Assembly: GCA_037389465.1 (NCBI GenBank)
Contig: JAZARR010000197.1
Coordinates: 8,457,501-8,521,500, forward strand
Length of the DNA stretch: 64,000 bases
Origin: Baylisascaris procyonis
Taxonomy: Eukaryota; Nematoda; Chromadorea; Rhabditida; Ascarididae
Direction of reading: 5' to 3'
Part shown: one piece after another, positions 25,761 to 49,900 of the stretch
Numbering within the stretch: position 1 is the stretch's first letter
How the letters are laid out: each line of letters opens with the position of its first letter
The notes under the pieces: model-generated
What the model saw: the letters and a program-made list of their open reading frames with translations, nothing else
Database searches by the model: none
Told to the model about the DNA's origin: nothing
Translations under genes and position numbers: made by a program

Positions 25761-27107
25761 ATGCGTGTTTTTTCATGTTTTATTTTTTCTCTCTTTTTTT
25801 CTTCTTATAAGAATGTATTGATTTCATTGATTTATTCATATGGGAGTTCTTAGCGAAGTGGGTTTGATCAATCGATATTGGATGATCAACGATCAGATAT
25901 ATCCTCTAAAGTTGAGTGGGATATCGAATATACAGCAGATTTGTAAAATTTTCAATTTAAAAGAATTGTTTTTAAAAATTGTTTACTTTGTTTTTTCTCT
26001 CACTTTCATAGTAATAAAGTTAAATTATTTAAAAGTTGAGATTACTGCATTTCTCAATTTTTTTGCATAAAATAGTGAAAGCAGTTCATTGTTGTGATCG
26101 TTTTCGTATATTATTTGATTGTTTACTTGTATTTGAAAGGTTTTTTCTATTTTCGTTGAATAGCTGCGCAATCGTTTCTTCATTTTCTAATGATTTGAAT
26201 GGATTTGAATGGAAAACAATTCATAATAAACGTTGAATTTAGTTAATGCTCTTTAAGCAATTGTTGAATGAAAAAAAAATTTCTTTTATTTGTGCTTGAA
26301 ATGATTCATCATTTGCTTATTAATTTTAGTGCTGTTTAGGCACATAGCTTAGCACTAAGGTCTGAATTGAATCCGTCTCCGTTTCGGAGCGAAGAAAAAA
26401 TTAGATTCAACCCCTTCTATATAGAACCAGGCTGAATATTGTCTTGGACTGAGGGCTGATAGCTGTTCGCAGACGGGGCTATCTTTATCTTTGATCTGTA
26501 GTTGCTTCCGATAAGAATTACCTTTAAATTCTGTTTTCGGGTATTTTTTAAAAAGTTTTTTTTTCTTTTGCTTGAAGCGAAAAGAGCATAGCAATAGACG
26601 AATTGATTATGGGAAGGGAGCAATAAGAGCATTGCGAAAGTGTTGCCTTGAAGGCGAATGCAAGTATGAAACAGCATTTAGCCGAAGGGGTGCGTATATG
26701 CGTCAATTCTCTGATCTCTTTCTTTGTGCTACCTATGTTTCGTTTAATCTATTGTGTAATATTTCTCATTCTTTTTATGTTTTCATTTTATCATTTATTA
26801 TCATTGATAAGGGGTTATAAATTGTGCTTAAATAATATGCAAATTGCGAAAACATATTTCCACAATGAAATATTGCTTAGCAATTAAAAATTAAATGAAA
26901 TTTTATTCACATTCGATATATATAGTTTGTTATGTTTCTATGATGTGAAACGATTTTTTTTTTTTTTAATTATCATTGAATGAAATAAAAACTAGCAATT
27001 TTTTATATTAAATTGAAAAATTTTTCAATTATTAGATCTGGCTAAGTATTGTATCGTTCATCGATCGTCTCTACCACAAACATTTGCGAGTGTTCATTCA
27101 TTCGACA

Positions 27108-37976
<10,869 letters not shown>

Positions 37977-38071
37977 CCCCATATTCTGAGGTTTGTTGTT
38001 CCAGTGACTTTATGAAACGATCGTGTTGGAGTTGGCGATGAAAACAGAGAAAAAACATTGAAAAAGCATCT

Positions 38072-38077
38072 AATAAA
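38072..38077 (+). terminator. Poly(A) signal AATAAA of the cki-2-like gene
   Basis: AATAAA 96 bases after the stop codon at 37976, a normal distance for a nematode 3' UTR. Confidence 0.55.
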
Positions 38078-38236
38078 ATGCGAATCTTGAATGAGTGGAT
38101 GCTAGCATGAGGTAGTTATTGATAAGATAACCAGAGATAAGAAGACAAGATAAGATGGCTTTTTAATGATATTTTTGCTAGTTTTGTGTTTGTCTTAGTT
38201 CTTTCTTGCTTAAGAAAAAGGAAAATTGAGTGATCT

Positions 38237-38251
38237 GCGCGAATTTCGCGC
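38237..38251. promoter_or_regulatory. E2F-like palindrome in a CpG-containing block
   Basis: GCGCGAATTTCGCGC is a perfect 7-1-7 palindrome containing two TTCGCGC half sites, one of them within TTTCGCGCG. It lies about 260 bases after the cki-2 stop, in a GC-richer block (about 38.23-38.42 kb) that also has GGCGCC. It could serve a downstream transcription unit or act on cki-2 from the 3' side. Confidence 0.35.
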
Positions 38252-40137
38252 GTTTGCAGCAGCGATCTGATTATGAAGGGTATTAATTGTTGCCAGACGG
38301 GTTCCTTATGAACAACTCGCATCATCGGCGATCTATATGCTTCATTGTTTGTTATTTTGTTGCCGTTCATGGTTGGCGCCATTTTTGATTTCGTTCCGCT
38401 GAAATGCGACATATTTGCGCATATGTTGCACACATTTATGAGGATATTGAGAGGGATCTATTGAGGGACAGCCATCCTGATGCAAAGGGATAGGATTGAA
38501 TTTTGAAGATAAGCATCAGCAATGATGGGGATAACAGGAAAGCGAGGAAGGTTGTAAAAAGGAGTTTATATGAATTTGTGAAGAAATAAGTTGTGAAACT
38601 AGAGGAATGAGGGTTTCCTGAAATTTCATGACTGATGGACGGTGCAGTCAGTCCATGGAAAGATGGACCTATTGATGTAAGTACTGCGTGATTTCGGTAT
38701 ATTTTAGTTTTATCGTCTTATCTTGAAAGCATTTTCTGCTTGCATTATAAAATTAGTAAGGCAGCTGAGATTTAATGGATTAGCGGATAGTTTGGGAGAG
38801 GAACATTCGATGAATTTGTAGCAAATCGATATATTTTTAAATTTCTTTATTTTATTAATTTTTACAATACCTTGTCGTTCCGGTTATTTAGCTTACCTTT
38901 TTATTTTCTATTGGTGGTTTGGTTTCGATTCAACTGGTTTTTTTTTTTTTGCTGTGCAAGTGATTAGAGGTTGTTTGATGCAGCATTGGTTGTATTAGTT
39001 GGTTCGTTTAGGAGGATGATGCATAATTGCGTCGTTATGGCGATGCAAAGTAATTGTGTTCTATATTTTTTTTTTCATGAAAGGCAAGCAAAAAAAGTGA
39101 TGCATTGCTTGATTAGCGTTTTTGCATATTGGCCTTCGCTTTTTTTTTTACCAAAAGTGATTTTGCGGCACATTGTATGCATGTTATCGCATTTTGCGCA
39201 CTCAAATGCACCACTCAATTGTGTATACGAAGGACGAACGCCTTTATGGGCATTTTTTTGGCTAGTACTGCTTGAATGGTTTTATGGCATAGATTATGCT
39301 TTCTACAGATTTTCGGTTTTGAGGGACATCGGAAATGCGGCAAGAGAGGGAGAAAGGCGGGGATGATAAGTGCTATTTTTGTGATGTAGAGGAACCCTAA
39401 AAGTCTTTATTTCTGCACAAGAGGGAAACTGCTAAAGAAATTCGGTCTATATGTGTGGTATTAAAGAAGGCAACTGAATAGATTCATAGGTATTTCCAAA
39501 CGGCTTTGATTTACTCTAATAGGAAATTGCAATCGGTTCAACAGGTTGTTTAATTTTTTAATGGTTTAGTTGAAATTTATACAAGAAAAAATTTTTGGCG
39601 TAATGCAGAGAAAATGATCGCAGAGGTGAACTCATTATGTGGAATAGAGACGATATATTTCAATGATGTGAAATGAGAAGTGAATCTTTTGAAGATTAGC
39701 TTATTTTAGGATTATTATCAATGGTAGGGATCATTGATGTTTCATATCGGTTATGGTAAGGAAAGTTTCGGGCATCAAAAAAATTAGATATGGTTTGAAG
39801 GTTAAATCAAGGCGATCAATGAGATTGCTTAGAGGTGATGGTGTGATCGAAAGTTGATGGCCATTAACTGTTGAGTGATTTTGATAAGCGGAAGTAATCT
39901 TTGGTCAACGATTGGAAAAAAAAAACGTTACATTTTCTTTATCTTTTTGCGATAAAATTGCTCAATTATTTGCTTTGGCTGCTCATTCGAATGGAAGTTC
40001 TATGCATTATTTAGGAAAAGCTTTAAATCATTTGGCTATTCGCAGTAATAATGTTGCATATAAATATCAAATGCATAGGTAAAGGAAATTTGGCTTAATT
40101 CGGTTATTGTGTATAAAGATGGCATATAAGAACGTTT

Positions 40138-40210
40138 ACTCACTTGCAAGATTTGAACCTGTTATTAGTTGATTGCCTATCTAACACTGTACCAGCTGAG
40201 CTAGTAGATT
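40138..40210 (-). repeat. tRNA-related relic (- strand)
   Basis: On the - strand TAGCTCAGCTGG (40192-40203) is a perfect tRNA A box and GGTTCAAATCT (40149-40159) a near-perfect B box at tRNA spacing. The acceptor stem does not pair and the anticodon arm is disrupted, so it reads as a tRNA pseudogene or the head of a SINE. A T run on the + side would be an A run upstream of the element. Confidence 0.5.
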
Positions 40211-43200
40211 TTTTTGTTGTCCCATCATGCTTTTTTTTGATTGCTGGGTTTTCTAAATTTTAATGCATGATAGTGGTTGTATGGAGTGAGATTAAATGAG
40301 ACAAAGGTGATGAATATGAAGCGGATTCTCCGTTCACTAAAAGCGCAGCATCTTAACGAATTAAATGGAACCGGTCTCTTTGCCATTTTATGTTTCTTTT
40401 TACGCTCATTTGCTCGAAGGACGATTAAAATAGGTCGTTGCATTTGGAGAACAAGTTCCTTGAAAAGTATTTGAAGGAATTTCTCTGAAATTAGAATAGT
40501 GAGACGGAATTATTTGATTGATTTTATTGTGGGTTAATTGTTGCAACACTTAAGGGCAATAAAAGTTAGTGATAGATATTTATTAGAAATGGAAATAAAT
40601 GGGTTAATTTATAAGTGAATGGTTGTTGATTTGTTGCAGCGATAGAAATGACAGCAATAATTTTTATTACTAGTAAGTAATAGTAAAATATTTTTAAAAG
40701 ATTTATAATTTCGTAGCATTAATAAAAAGGTGTAAATATTCGCTGATTTGCTAAACGCCTCATTTTTGTCAGATTTAAGTTACTACAAAAACTGCCTGTT
40801 GGAAGAGTTTTGGCATAACATTATAGGTGAAATGAATTAAGCGAAGAACATAGACGAGCAGTTAACGGTTGAACGCATTTTCGGGATTAAATTTGTGTTA
40901 GCGTGGTGAAGGCAGATGTTGCTGTATTATAGTGGTTTTTGAATGACTCATTGAGACGTATATACACATGGTTAATTGGTACCTCAAGAGGGGTACCCGT
41001 AAATTGAAGTGTGCTAGAAATTGAGCAGTGGTTATTGAACGAGTGCAGGCAATGCCCCACTCATTATGGGTGTGAATTAGCACTTGAGAGCATTTATGTG
41101 CTGTTTTGCAGTACCCACTTATGAGGTCATCTTGTAGGTGGTTGAAAAGCATTCGTGGTACAATTCTATGCACTTGATGAGTTCATGATCGTCCCCTGTT
41201 TCATGTTGTAAAACTCTCTTTTAGTGAGTTTTGTACTATCTGGATTCTCAAGTTGCAATGTCTGGAGGTCTTGCTCAGGTGTATCTTGCACCTGCGCTTC
41301 TCGAAGGGCTTTTATTTTAACGAAGATGTTCAGAAAAAAAAGGGCTGGGAGGACGATTTGCGGTAGCCGAGTTTTAATCTGAAGGTTTATTCTACAATGA
41401 AACTTAAAACCGTAAAAAAAAAACTTACATTGATTGCGCAAAGTGGTCTTATACCTGTAGTTCTTTTCCTTTTCCTCGAGAGCAGCATTAATTCATTCGA
41501 ATCTCCGCTGGTATCTTTACCCGGCCCTCCCTTTCCCCATCCTTCCTTCTCCTGTCTTCAAAAAAGTGATGCTGAATTTTGCTGGTCGCAGATTTGACCA
41601 CATGCTGAGATGACCGGTGGCCATGGAGGGTAGCGATTATGATGAATGGATGTCATGAGCGTTGGGTGACCTTTGAGGACGTTTTGGATTCTATAATTTA
41701 ACGATCACATTGTGGCACATATAGCGACTCACCAATGGAAAAGCATTTTAATAGGTACTGTTTTGCCCCACTTGATAGCTGTGGGAAATCAACTGTAATT
41801 ACCACCTTGGAAGTTTCTTTGGTGGAGACATTCGTGAGAGCGGAGAAGGTAATGTGCAGTGTATGCACTTACAATAGAGTCGAATTTGCAGAAATGATGA
41901 TATTTGTGACCCGTAATTTGACTCGGCTCATATAATTGGCGATGATGATATACCCTGCAAAGAATTTTTTCATGGCTGAGGCATGAGTTGGAGGAAGTTG
42001 AGGGACTTGAAGTTTTTTTGGGCTCGGGCGTCATGCCGGGAGGGATTGGAAATGTGTACCTCTTCCTTATCCCCGACTCCCTCTCAAGATGTTTGTCTCC
42101 TTCTGGCCTTTCTTAAAGCTTTTATATTTTTGTTAAATCCTCATATTTTCCCAATCCTCGTTTTTTTTAAGATTTATGGCCTCTGTGGGCCTTCGAAATT
42201 TTGGTTCCCGCCTTCCTCTCTCCCCCCCCTCCACATGCCGCTTCTTCTACTTGGCTAAAAAGCGTTTCTCTCAACGAGGTTAATTCAGAGAGCTAACCTG
42301 TTTCGGGTCTCATCGTGAGCGTATAAGCATCAGTATCTCAGGATGAGTTAAGTTAGACTGTGTGAATGTTATCTGCATAAAGGAAGAGAGTGTGATTTGT
42401 CGTATGATTATGTATTTGAATTGGCCATTCAACGATGATTGAGTGCGTTGCTGGTGGCCGGAAGAGGCTCATTTAATGATGCACACAAATGTAATTTATT
42501 TAATAGCGTATGCGAATGAATGCGTTTCGCTTCATCTTTCTCGAGCATTCAAAATTTGATTTATTAACTGTATCTATTGTTCTAAGAGGATTGTTATGGG
42601 TATCATTCGTGTCTGAGAAGGGTGTGACAAATCATTGAGAATGGGGATAATCGTCGAATTCGAAAAAGGGCTATTTTTTAAAGAATATTTGTTGAAGAGA
42701 GATGGGCTATCTTTGAAGCAGTCAAGGTTCTGTTGGTTTGGAATTTTTTTACCGTATATTTTTTGTTTAATATTGAAGTTTTCAGTGAATTTTTCAACTA
42801 AGGATTCTCTTTATGGTTATTATAGTAATTCAAAGTTTCTTTGTTATGGGGTGCATGCAGTGTGATATAAAAATATTATCTATATTGGGCACGAAGCATT
42901 CTAGTGCACTAATCACAAAAAGCAACGTCATAGCATTGCATGTAATGTTGAATAGCATGACATGAGTGAGCAACGAATTGCATGACATCATCATACAGTG
43001 ACATCATTTGTTACAGACCTGAAACATGCAAAGGGACTGACAATAAGAAATTGTACCTCAAGGCAAGATGAAGGGCGGTGATATGGACGGGGGAAGAGGA
43101 TAGAAGAAATGAGAGAGGAGAACGGAAGGAATAAGAGGGAGAATATGAAAAGAGTCGTTTGAGAGAGGTCGAGAAACGGTGATTTTGAATCAAATTGTAA

Positions 43201-43973
43201 TCTGTGGCTGCTGGATTGTCTCTTTTTTAAAAAGAAAATGCAAAATGGGACGTTTTTATGTCTCTTTTAGATTGAAAGATTTATGATTGCATATAATTGT
43301 GCAATGGGCATTTAGAATGTGTATAATTGCGTTTCAAGGATTAAAATGGTGGAATGGGAATGAGTGACATGCGTGAGTGGGAATGGGTATTTACCCATTC
43401 CCTGAATCGTAGTTGAATGAATTGGCGTGACCATTTAAGAGGTACTAGACGGCGCAATGACTCTTCCAAGTGGGCAATTCACAGATGGCACCATGACATA
43501 TGTAACCCGTTCTAATTACTTGCAAATCATTTATCATGATTCAACGATTGTTGTGGCGATTTATCGATTAAATAAACAAGATAGATGTTGAGCTCTGTAT
43601 ATTAGTGCGAACACATTAAAATTGATGAGCAAATCGCTTATTTTTATTGAGTGGTCACTAGGTTGTGGATAATGCAGCATTTTTTGGACAATAACAGAGG
43701 CAGAGGGGACGATACTGGATGGAATGGTGAATTTTTTTTTTTAAAACATTGTATTTGTTTTAAGATCTGGATGATTAGTCTCTACGAAGAAGTTTTGTGT
43801 GCAAAGTTTCGGGGTTACATATCGAATTTTGGAACGTTGCTATATGCTTGCACAATCTAACATTGTTTCTTGTTCAGCATAACATTATATGAACGGTGTT
43901 GTTAGGATTGTTGAGGTTGAGCAAGATGAACATCCTTGACCTTAGAAAACTATTTTGGACTATTCTGAATTTT

Positions 43974-43989
43974 GGGGGGGGGGGGGGGG
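43974..43989 (+). repeat. G16 homopolymer
   Basis: Sixteen consecutive G on the + strand, the longest G run in the window, in the domain where the + strand is G-rich throughout. Confidence 0.95.
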
Positions 43990-46900
43990 AGAAGTCTCGC
44001 AAATGCATGGTTATAAGAGGGGCTGGGAGGAAAATAAGAGTTAAGAATATTTAGGCTCTCTTCTTTCTATGCTAATGATGTTTACTTATAAAGCTGCTGA
44101 TCATTTGGCCTATTTTATAACATATATGCTATTCGGCTGGCAGGTGGTAGCGTTTGGCATTTTGCCGGCACCTCTTTTGTGTTATTTGCAGTCCAGCTGT
44201 GCAAGAACGACGCTTATTTTTATCTTTGATCTGTCTAGTATTCAGCTCATCAGCAGAATGGGAATAGCAGAAATGAAGTAGGGGTCAACTCGTGGGTTAA
44301 TCGTTTCAGCTTTGGGGAAGTTTTTAAGTAGGTGGTTCGTCAGGTGAGCATGAGCTTAACATTTGCATTAATTAGAGTTCCCACTAAGTATGATTGGGAA
44401 TAGCCGATACTTATATCATTCGGTGGGTGAAGAACTTCGTTATGAATGTGGTACTTATCCGGCTGAATAGCCTTGAGCACCACTGTCGGCCTGCGGCGAT
44501 TACGGATATAGGATGGAGTTTGAGGAATATAACTGAGAACAATTTGTGATGTTTGGATTGTCGATGGTTATTTCTAAATATTATCTTCTGCACTTTTATC
44601 CGATAGCGGTGCGAAAAATTCGAATTACGGAAAAAAGAGCAAAAGAGTCCGTTTTTCGATATTATAATAACTATGACCGTTTTTCTAATTTTTCTTCAAC
44701 AATAAAAAGGGATTAAACTAACCTGGGCAAAAAGTTTCATCGGGAAAATCTAGGATAATTTTCAATTTTCATTGCTTATTTTCTCGTTCACTTCTAAAAT
44801 TTCACGATAGTGGAGTAATTGTGCCCTTGAAATTTTATTCCCCTCTTCACTGTAGGGATGACATCACAGATCGAACTAGTTTTTTTCTCTTTTTTTTGAA
44901 AATTTCACCTGAATTTTGCAGAATTTTCTCTGCGGTCAGCTCTAAGAGTGTTTAATCAATCGTATTCGTCTTGATGTGCGAACTATGGAGTACGGTTGAT
45001 GAGTCAAGTTTTTCCTACATTTTAAGCGATCCAATTTTTCGACTCTTTCACAGATAAGGAAATCACGAAATTTTTATCGTATTTAAAGATTGCAGTGGTT
45101 TTTTTTTTAATTCAGTTGAACGATTTCCGCATAAATTTTTATAAATGGATAAATTTTTTAGAGAATTATTCGATATTAAATCTTTATGTGAATCCATTAT
45201 TTCGTTCCGGTATTTTTTTATTTTTATCTTTGTTTTTTTTCTTCCTTTCTCAGTCTTTTCCACAGTTTCTTTTTTCCTCGTGTTACCTATTTATCTCCTA
45301 TTTCTACATTCTCTAATTGCTATTTTCTATGAAGAATTAGTGTCCTGTTGTGGAAACGATGAATAGTGGAACGTCTTTTCGATGATGGATATCCGTAATT
45401 CCATTCCAGTCATGAGAATGTTTTTTTAATGGAAGTTTACTAAACAGTGGGTGGTCTCACGATGAGGGCATTAGTGAGTTTAATCGTAATGGGATTATGG
45501 GAATGATGCGATCAAAACGTTTTTGCATTAACGCTGACAGCTGCAATAATCTATCGTTTAAGTGAGCAATGTTTATTTGAAGGAAATGGTATGGGAAAAG
45601 AATTTTCGATAATGGATTTGAGGAGAAGATAGAAAATATAGAAAATTATTTATATAGAAAACAGCTGCTACATTTATATTTTGAGCTAATGATTTATGAG
45701 GGAAAAGTCATATTGATTTTCGATTGAAAATCTCGTAATTGTTTCTTTATATTTCCCATCATCCTCTTTTTTTTTGATTTTCTAAAGAACCAATAAACGC
45801 AACGAATATAATTTGTTTGAATGCTTGTAATCTGCTAGCAAATGTAGAATAGGCTTTTGGAATTATAGTTCCTCTTTTGGTTTTTTCCGTCTTCAGTTCC
45901 TTTAATTCCTAACAGTTCTTCTTTGGAATTTTAGGAGAGAGAGGAATGGAGGTGGATAGTTGAGTCGACGGGTAATGGAATCATTTAGAAGAATGCTGTA
46001 CATAAATCAGAGATCTCTCTAAAGAGCGCATGCGTAATTTATATGGACAAACGTTTTAACGCCTATATCAGCGGATGTGGTGCATTTCTTCTGTTCGTGA
46101 CAGATGTTGCGGCTGGATGGAATATTGGCGTGGGAGAGGGTAACGGTATGCGTAAAGGGATAGAAGAGACGGGTTGTAAATTGTGGTTGCTAACAGCTGC
46201 TAACAAAGGCAAAAATGCGTTTTTGGAAGAGAACGCGGCTGCTAGTGTCTTCTAATGCACATATCCAACACCCTATTTGTCAACCATGTTTCGTAGTCGT
46301 TTTATGGCCGCATCGAATGGCTAGCACTTTTCGGCATACAAAAAGAATTTACAAGTGCCTATACCGACACACTAATTATGGGCTATAATTTCCGAGATTT
46401 CAGGTGAATGACCTGGAAATTTAACGTAGCGTGTGTATTGTTAGGTTATGGTACAATGAAGAACGTGAGATATAGATGGTATTGGATGAGAGATCTAGAT
46501 AGATCTGTAATCTTGTGGATTAATATTGCGAATTTGCGGCATAAATTAAAAAATTTGAAGTGTTCTTCACATTGGGAATGTTGTTTGAGGAAATATCAAC
46601 TACTAGAACGAAATCAAGGTGGAAATTCCTGTGAAGGTAGGAGAGGGAGAAGAGGGACAGGGGTAGAAGGAAGTTACTGAAATAGAGGAAGTCCATGTCA
46701 CGGTAGTGGACACGGCGATGAGGGTAATGGATAGTATGAGCAGTGATTGTCGTTGATTAGTACTATCGAGATATGAGGGGAATTGGGCATCGTGACCGAT
46801 AATTTCATGGAAAAAAGATGCAAGAGTTAGTATTAATTCATTTAATGCATTCTTTAAGACGCTATGCATCCAATCCAAAACGCTATATTAAGTTAACTTT

Positions 46901-49900
46901 TTCTCACACGTTTATATGTAAATTTCAATTTTAACGAAGGAAAAACTCGCTTATTTGGGACGAAAAGTTTTTAGTTTTTTTTTTTCGGTATGCTATGAAA
47001 TAAAGTGGCATAAATCTTTTAAAGAGGATTTCTACTGCTACTAAGAGGTGGACATTTCTATAATTAGTTCATTCAACTATTATAGTTATTTCATCTAGTG
47101 TCTCTAGCTGTTCGATATTGAAATTTGAAAATTATATAAATCTCCTTTTTTTTCTTTTTTTTTCTTCTAATAGCGAAAGTGTGACATCGTCGGTTTCTTT
47201 GTGTACTTGACATAAACAAACGCCAGAGATCTAATCAGTAATTGTGGTTTATTTACGCAAAGCGATCATTCGTTTGGATCGATGCGTTGAATTGCGCAAT
47301 TGAAAGCGGCCTAAATGATTTGCATTCGAATGTGGGCGATAACGGTAGCAAGTGCCGATTTGCTTTGGGGAATGAGGAGGAGGGGAGTGGAGAAAGATAG
47401 GGAAAGTTTGCTAAAGGTGCTTTTATGGACAATTGTTGCAAGTGGTTAACGGGTACATTCGTGCAAATAATGCGTGTTCGTCGTAATGGTAGTTACTGAA
47501 ATAAAATTGCCGCAGAGTGATGTTATTGTTGGTAGAAGTGACATCACGGATTCGATAAGCCTAGGTATCGTTGAATTATTCGCCAACCTAGATTGCTGCT
47601 CTTAGAAGAGTTGATGTGGAGAGAAGAGATAGGTTGAAATGGGTGACTGATACGATACTTTGTAGGCATATGGTCATCGCAGTTTTATATCAGAAAAAGC
47701 ATTCAGGATCAACCTCCAGGCGGAGAATTCTACGCTGAAAGTTGGGAAATTTCTGATTGTTTTTCAGGAACGGCGGTTTCTTTCAACATCTAACTAGAGG
47801 CAGAGGCGGGGTTGGGGATGGGGAAATGGCATGCATTTTTGACTTACAGGTTAACTGACTTTTTAAACAGTGCTATGTCATGTTGGAGGCACTGCATCTG
47901 TCATAGTGTTGCTGCGATACTGGAAGAAAGTCGTGTCGTCTCCTTTAGATTCGACGGCTGACGCGTTTTCCTTAGCTGCTCAAGCTGGTCTTCATACTGA
48001 TCTTATTATATAAATATGCACTGATAAGGATTTTTTAATATATTAGTTGAGATTGGTTTATGGTAGGGGAACTGTTGATATTTTATTTTTTATCATTTAA
48101 GAATATTAAAGGACGGATCATTACTATTTATGCATTTATATATTGGTGTTTTTATGCCCTAAATTTGTATTCTACTTCTAAAATGATGTGGCGTTATTGC
48201 TTCTTGAATTGTGCAATCAAGTTGTTGGGTCGGTCGCTAGAAACGGTCGTAGATTGTTAGCGATAAGAGAAGCGTGCTCACGCAACTAGTTACACTCATT
48301 GCGTTTTCTTGAGCTATTTATGCATATCCTTAATTTTGGGTCAATGTCAACCATCCTTCAGCGATTCTTTATCAGAGTGTTTTAGAGGTCATATGCAAAT
48401 TTACGATTGTTTTACTTTTATGTTCCATTCAAGTGAAGTTGCGTGCTATCTGCATATAAATGATTTCAACAAAAAAGAGTAGTCAAATGTTTTCAAATAT
48501 GAAGATTTCAGTAGTGTGAAGCAATGTTTCAAGTCTGAGGTACATTTGGGTCGTGGGTGAAACATCAGCAGTGATGCAATTTAATATATTTGGCAATTTG
48601 ATGAGCCGGCTGGTGTGATCTCCTGTTTTTCGCAGTTCTGAATGGATTCCTTCTGTGATATCCGGTTGCATTCTTATAATGAATATTTCTTTGTTTGCAG
48701 AATGAAGATCAACATATTGGAGCGTTTTTTTTTTATCTTTACATTCGATCTTCTCGATGGACTGACGCAGATCTGAATAGAGATCCATCTCAATTCCGGT
48801 TGTGGCTGACGCTGGATTTCACCCGCGGCGATATTCTGAGCGAGAAAATGCAATCTTGAGCTCGGTTACAATTAGGAAAGGAGCAGATCTCAATCGGATC
48901 GCCGATGTATCGTCGTACGGCATTTTCTTCACTTTTTAAAAATTTTATTTCTGGTCATTTTGTGTTGGTCATCTCCATTTATCTGTGATTTGTTTATCAG
49001 GGAAATTTATCAGGGTTTATCAGCTTTATCGGGGTCATCAGGGAAGTACCACTACTAGGGCGTGTATTGTACATGGTTAGGGTATTATGTGGACCACTCA
49101 TCAAATGCAACAGTTTTTGAATGATAGTGAAATCATAGGTGATGTATTTATTATTGAGGTACATGGGGTGAGGATCATAAAAAGTTGCTTTGAGTTCTTG
49201 TTTCCTCTTCCTCTCTTTTCGTTCTTCGTATAATTATAACAGCCTCATAAACTCTTGAAGAAATCTTTTTTGTTAGATGGTACCATTGGATTTTCAAAGG
49301 GCGAAAAACAACAGCAAGGAAGAAGTTATTGTCAGTCATATTTCCAACTTTAGCCTTTTTAAATCATTGCAGCCTTACATATCATATGAATTTCTGTTGA
49401 TCTTAGGGAATATTTGATTTCTTCTAGCCGAAATCCATATGTAGGATTATCGTATTGCTTGGCAAGAAATCTCCGCCGCTTATTAACGTGGTAAAAATTT
49501 CCCTCCTTCACAACTTACAGACTCTAAATGGAGGTGATCATTAATTTCTGATCTTCAACAGATTGCATTCAACTTTATTATATGGAATTTATTGTATAAT
49601 GTGCAGGAAGTAAGCTCGGTTATTGTTATTGTAGTCGTTTATGAATTCGAACATTTTTTCTGCAATTTTTTGCCGGTGCAGGGAAAAAAGTAGCATTAAT
49701 ATCTGCTTTTTTTGCGTTGAGAATTCACTAGATTTCTAGATGTTGCAGAAATTTTGTATGCGTTCCTGTTACCTTATCTTTTTTCCATTTTTTAATGTTC
49801 TTTTTTTGGTTAATTTGTTGTCATTGGCACGGAGAAGACCGATGATCTCACGGCAAGCATCAAACACTCTCGATTATATGGTTTGTCAACAAATTTGTGA

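Noticed and set aside
26460..26490. CGCAGACGGGG shared with the foldback element at 3.5 kb
   Set aside because: Only about 11 bases match (with a short GATAGC...GCTATC stem), too little to call a second copy.
38971..39366. 131-codon + strand frame
   Set aside because: Cys/Phe/Trp-rich composition typical of T- and G-rich non-coding sequence, with no domain or splice support.
41166..41441. - strand frame with an amphipathic Gln/Glu-rich segment
   Set aside because: Acceptor and start are poor, neighbouring frames are closed, and no homolog is recognised.
48483..48788. 101-codon - strand frame with protein-like composition
   Set aside because: No recognisable motif, an in-frame stop just upstream, no clear splice partners, and regional strand asymmetry points to rightward transcription. 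A decayed transposon fragment is possible but unsupported.
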